Made by a program: the position numbers and the translations under genes
Assembly (NCBI GenBank): GCA_900548465.1
Contig: URKY01000077.1
Location: forward strand, 1 to 6,536
Reading direction: 5' to 3'
DNA length: 6,536 nucleotides
Origin: an uncultured Eubacterium sp.
GTDB taxonomy: Bacteria > Bacillota > Clostridia > Lachnospirales > Lachnospiraceae
Part shown: positions 5,576 to 6,536 of the stretch, piece by piece
Numbering within the stretch: position 1 is the stretch's first letter
How the letters are laid out: every line of letters begins with the position of its first letter
The notes under the pieces: generated by a model
Databases searched by the model: none
Told to the model about the DNA's origin: nothing
What the model saw: the letters and a program-made list of their open reading frames with translations, nothing else

Positions 5576-5611
5576 ATTTATGAATTTTTCATATTGTGTG
5601 ATACATAATAA

Positions 5612-5774
5612 TAAAAAAGGCGGAACCATTCGAAACTTATTTTGTTCTGAGGTACCGCCAAGCACCATGTCCATAAATAAGTACGAACAGTTCACGCCCG
5701 ATGGACGCGAACTTTCAGTAACTTATTCTCATGGACTTCTATTTGGCGGTTTTCAGAACAGAGAATAAGAGCTA
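5612..5774 (-). ncRNA. Structured small RNA, long imperfect rod with own terminator (6S-like candidate)
   Basis: Two arms, 5636-5682 and 5721-5769, are complementary over most of their length. Paired blocks are 5643-5650 with 5753-5760 (8 bp), 5655-5662 with 5742-5749 (8 bp, one G-U), 5669-5674 with 5731-5736 (6 bp) and 5676-5682 with 5721-5727 (7 bp), separated by small internal loops. The apical part holds another hairpin, 5690-5699 with 5703-5712. The strand is set by the 3' end: on the minus strand GGCGGTACC...GGTTCCGCC runs into six T's (5618-5613), while the plus strand has no such signal. The RNA would be about 160 nt. The rod shape, the length and a closing stem with GGCGGnAnCUC resemble 6S RNA, the RNA polymerase regulator, but I cannot confirm this by eye. 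A leader attenuator for the downstream regulator gene is the alternative. Confidence 0.65.
5613..5659 (-). terminator. Intrinsic terminator at the 3' end of the small RNA
   Basis: On the minus strand GGCGG-U-ACC (5659-5651) pairs with GGU-U-CCGCC (5627-5619), eight pairs with one U-U mismatch and a 23-base loop, followed immediately by T6 and then ATTATTATG. The 5' half of this stem is the same GGCGG that pairs in the long rod, so the two structures exclude each other locally. Confidence 0.7.
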
Positions 5775-5780
5775 AAAGCT

Positions 5781-5802
5781 CAAATATCTTTTAATAAATA
5801 TA
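5781..5802 (-). promoter_or_regulatory. Candidate -7 boxes for the small RNA
   Basis: Two minus-strand octamers each differ from TAnnTTTG at one position: GATATTTG (5788-5781) and TATATTTA (5802-5795). The first would start transcription near 5774, at the foot of the rod. Neither has a TTTG at the standard 19-21 spacing; a TTTG at 5823-5820 is 17 bases before the second. Confidence 0.3.
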
Positions 5803-5846
5803 GAATGGAATCGCTATTCCAAAAGTTTATTGTTTTAAATAAAAAT

Positions 5847-5876
5847 AGGAGAGTAGAACAAAAAATCTACTCTCCT
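5847..5876 (-). terminator. Intrinsic terminator of the GGGtGRT gene
   Basis: AGGAGAGTAGA (5847-5857) and TCTACTCTCCT (5866-5876) form a perfect 11-bp stem around an 8-base loop. On the minus strand the stem is followed by ATTTTTATTT, a usable T-tract; the plus side has none. It lies 20 bases after the GGGtGRT stop codon. A second small hairpin (TGGAAT-CGCT-ATTCCA, 5806-5821) follows. Confidence 0.88.
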
Positions 5877-5895
5877 TATATAAAAGTAACTTAAA

Positions 5896-6536
5896 TTACT
5901 TACCCAAAGCCTGAGCTACGTCTACAGCACAAGCTACTGTACAACCTACCATAGGATTGTTACCAATTCCCAGGAATCCCATCATTTCTACGTGAGCAGG
6001 AACTGATGAAGAACCAGCGAACTGAGCGTCAGAGTGCATACGACCCATTGTGTCTGTCATACCGTATGAAGCAGGACCTGCAGCCATGTTATCCGGGTGA
6101 AGAGTACGACCTGTACCACCACCGGAAGCTACAGAGAAATATGGTTTACCAGCAAGAACACGTTCTTTCTTATAAGTACCTGCAACTGGGTGTTGGAAAC
6201 GAGTCGGGTTAGTAGAGTTACCTGTGATAGATACGTCTACACCTTCTTTCCACATGATAGCTACACCTTCGCGAACGTCGTCAGCACCATAACATTTTAC
6301 TTTTGCACGAGGACCGTCAGAGTAAGCGATTTCGCGAACAACTTTCAGTTCACCAGTAAAGTAATCGAATTGAGTCTGAACGTATGTAAAGCCGTTGATA
6401 CGAGAGATGATCTGAGCAGCGTCTTTTCCAAGACCGTTCAAGATACAACGCAACGGTTCTTTACGTACTTTGTCTGCTTTAGCAGCGATTTTGATAGCAC
6501 CTTCAGCAGCAGCGAAAGATTCGTGACCTGCCAGGA
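5896..6536 (-). CDS. GGGtGRT protein, C-terminal part (start outside window)
   Basis: The frame is open from the window edge to TAA at 5898-5896, giving the last 212 residues of a protein usually about 330 long. The 'start' at 6453 is an internal TTG; the frame continues upstream as LAGHESFAAAEGAIKIAAKA. The name-giving motif G-G-G-T-G-R-T is encoded at 6123-6103, in SVASGGGTGRTLHPDNMAAG. Other conserved-looking parts are FTYVQTQFDYFTGELKVVRE, SITGNSTNPTRFQHPVAGTY and the C-terminal GNNPMVGCTVACAVDVAQALGK with two Cys. The reaction is unknown; in anaerobes the gene often sits near iron-sulfur cluster assembly genes (from memory, not visible here). Codon use is richer in G/C-ending, highly expressed-type codons than in the AT-rich genes to the left, consistent with an abundant core protein. 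A strong terminator follows. Confidence 0.92.
   Translation of the reverse strand, partial: LAGHESFAAAEGAIKIAAKADKVRKEPLRCILNGLGKDAAQIISRINGFTYVQTQFDYFTGELKVVREIAYSDGPRAKVKCYGADDVREGVAIMWKEGVDVSITGNSTNPTRFQHPVAGTYKKERVLAGKPYFSVASGGGTGRTLHPDNMAAGPASYGMTDTMGRMHSDAQFAGSSSVPAHVEMMGFLGIGNNPMVGCTVACAVDVAQALGK

Noticed and set aside
5580..5768. Plus-strand 62-codon frame starting MNFSYCVIHNN
   Set aside because: It coincides with the long inverted-repeat structure; the RNA structure and the minus-strand terminator explain the sequence better, and the residues look unlike a protein.
5612..5774. Retron msr-msd RNA, MITE or invertible promoter as explanation of the long inverted repeat
   Set aside because: There is no reverse transcriptase nearby, no clean terminal repeats or target duplication, and no invertase; the blocky pairing and U-tract fit a transcribed RNA.
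6006..6212. Plus-strand 68-codon frame inside the GGGtGRT gene
   Set aside because: Antisense to a strongly conserved protein with the family motif.
1..6536. CRISPR arrays, tRNA or rRNA genes, insertion sequences, integrase genes
   Set aside because: I looked for regularly spaced repeats, tRNA-like ends and transposase motifs and saw none.

Overview
The window looks like chromosomal DNA of a Bacteroides-type gut bacterium. Several upstream regions carry the Bacteroidetes sigma-ABfr -7 box (TAnnTTTG), Shine-Dalgarno sequences are weak or absent, intergenic DNA is AT-rich, and the proteins (Bacteroides-style XRE regulator, GGGtGRT protein, DUF1622, lipoprotein alpha-2-macroglobulin) are typical of Bacteroidales. 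No species call is possible by eye.

Layout: (1) 1-946, minus: N-terminal part of a large alpha-2-macroglobulin-like lipoprotein, cut by the window start. (2) 1047-1448, plus: small FKBP-type prolyl isomerase, divergent from it. (3) 1601-2660, minus: a DUF1622 membrane protein and a small kinase-fold protein of the phage 'polyvalent protein' type. The kinase's best promoter and start codon lie in a different frame from its body, with an A-AAA-AAG heptamer exactly where a -1 shift would join the frames. (4) 2944-3492, plus: a MORN-repeat protein with a C-terminal membrane anchor. (5) 3667-5437, minus: a probable RiPP mini-cluster made of an XRE-type regulator, a radical SAM/SPASM enzyme and, 12 bases after it, an unlisted 43-codon Cys-rich peptide ending CNIGCEFCANCSGIVGG. 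(6) 5612-5774, minus: a strongly structured non-coding RNA (long imperfect rod plus its own U-tract terminator), most simply a 6S-like small RNA. (7) 5896-6536, minus: C-terminal part of the GGGtGRT protein, followed by a strong terminator.

How it fits together: the ends look like conserved chromosome (A2M, FKBP, DUF1622, GGGtGRT, small RNA). The AT-rich middle (about 2.0-5.6 kb) looks like an accessory insert with unrelated small genes. The most interesting unit is the radical SAM enzyme plus Cys peptide: the peptide's core repeats the CxxxCxxC spacing of the enzyme's own cluster motif (C-N-I-G-C-E-F-C against C-N-L-N-C-V-Y-C). The neighbouring XRE regulator is bracketed by 33-base imperfect direct repeats beginning TGATAAGTCACG, which could be its operators. 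No transporter or leader peptidase for the peptide is in the window. No transposase, integrase, CRISPR array, tRNA or rRNA was found.
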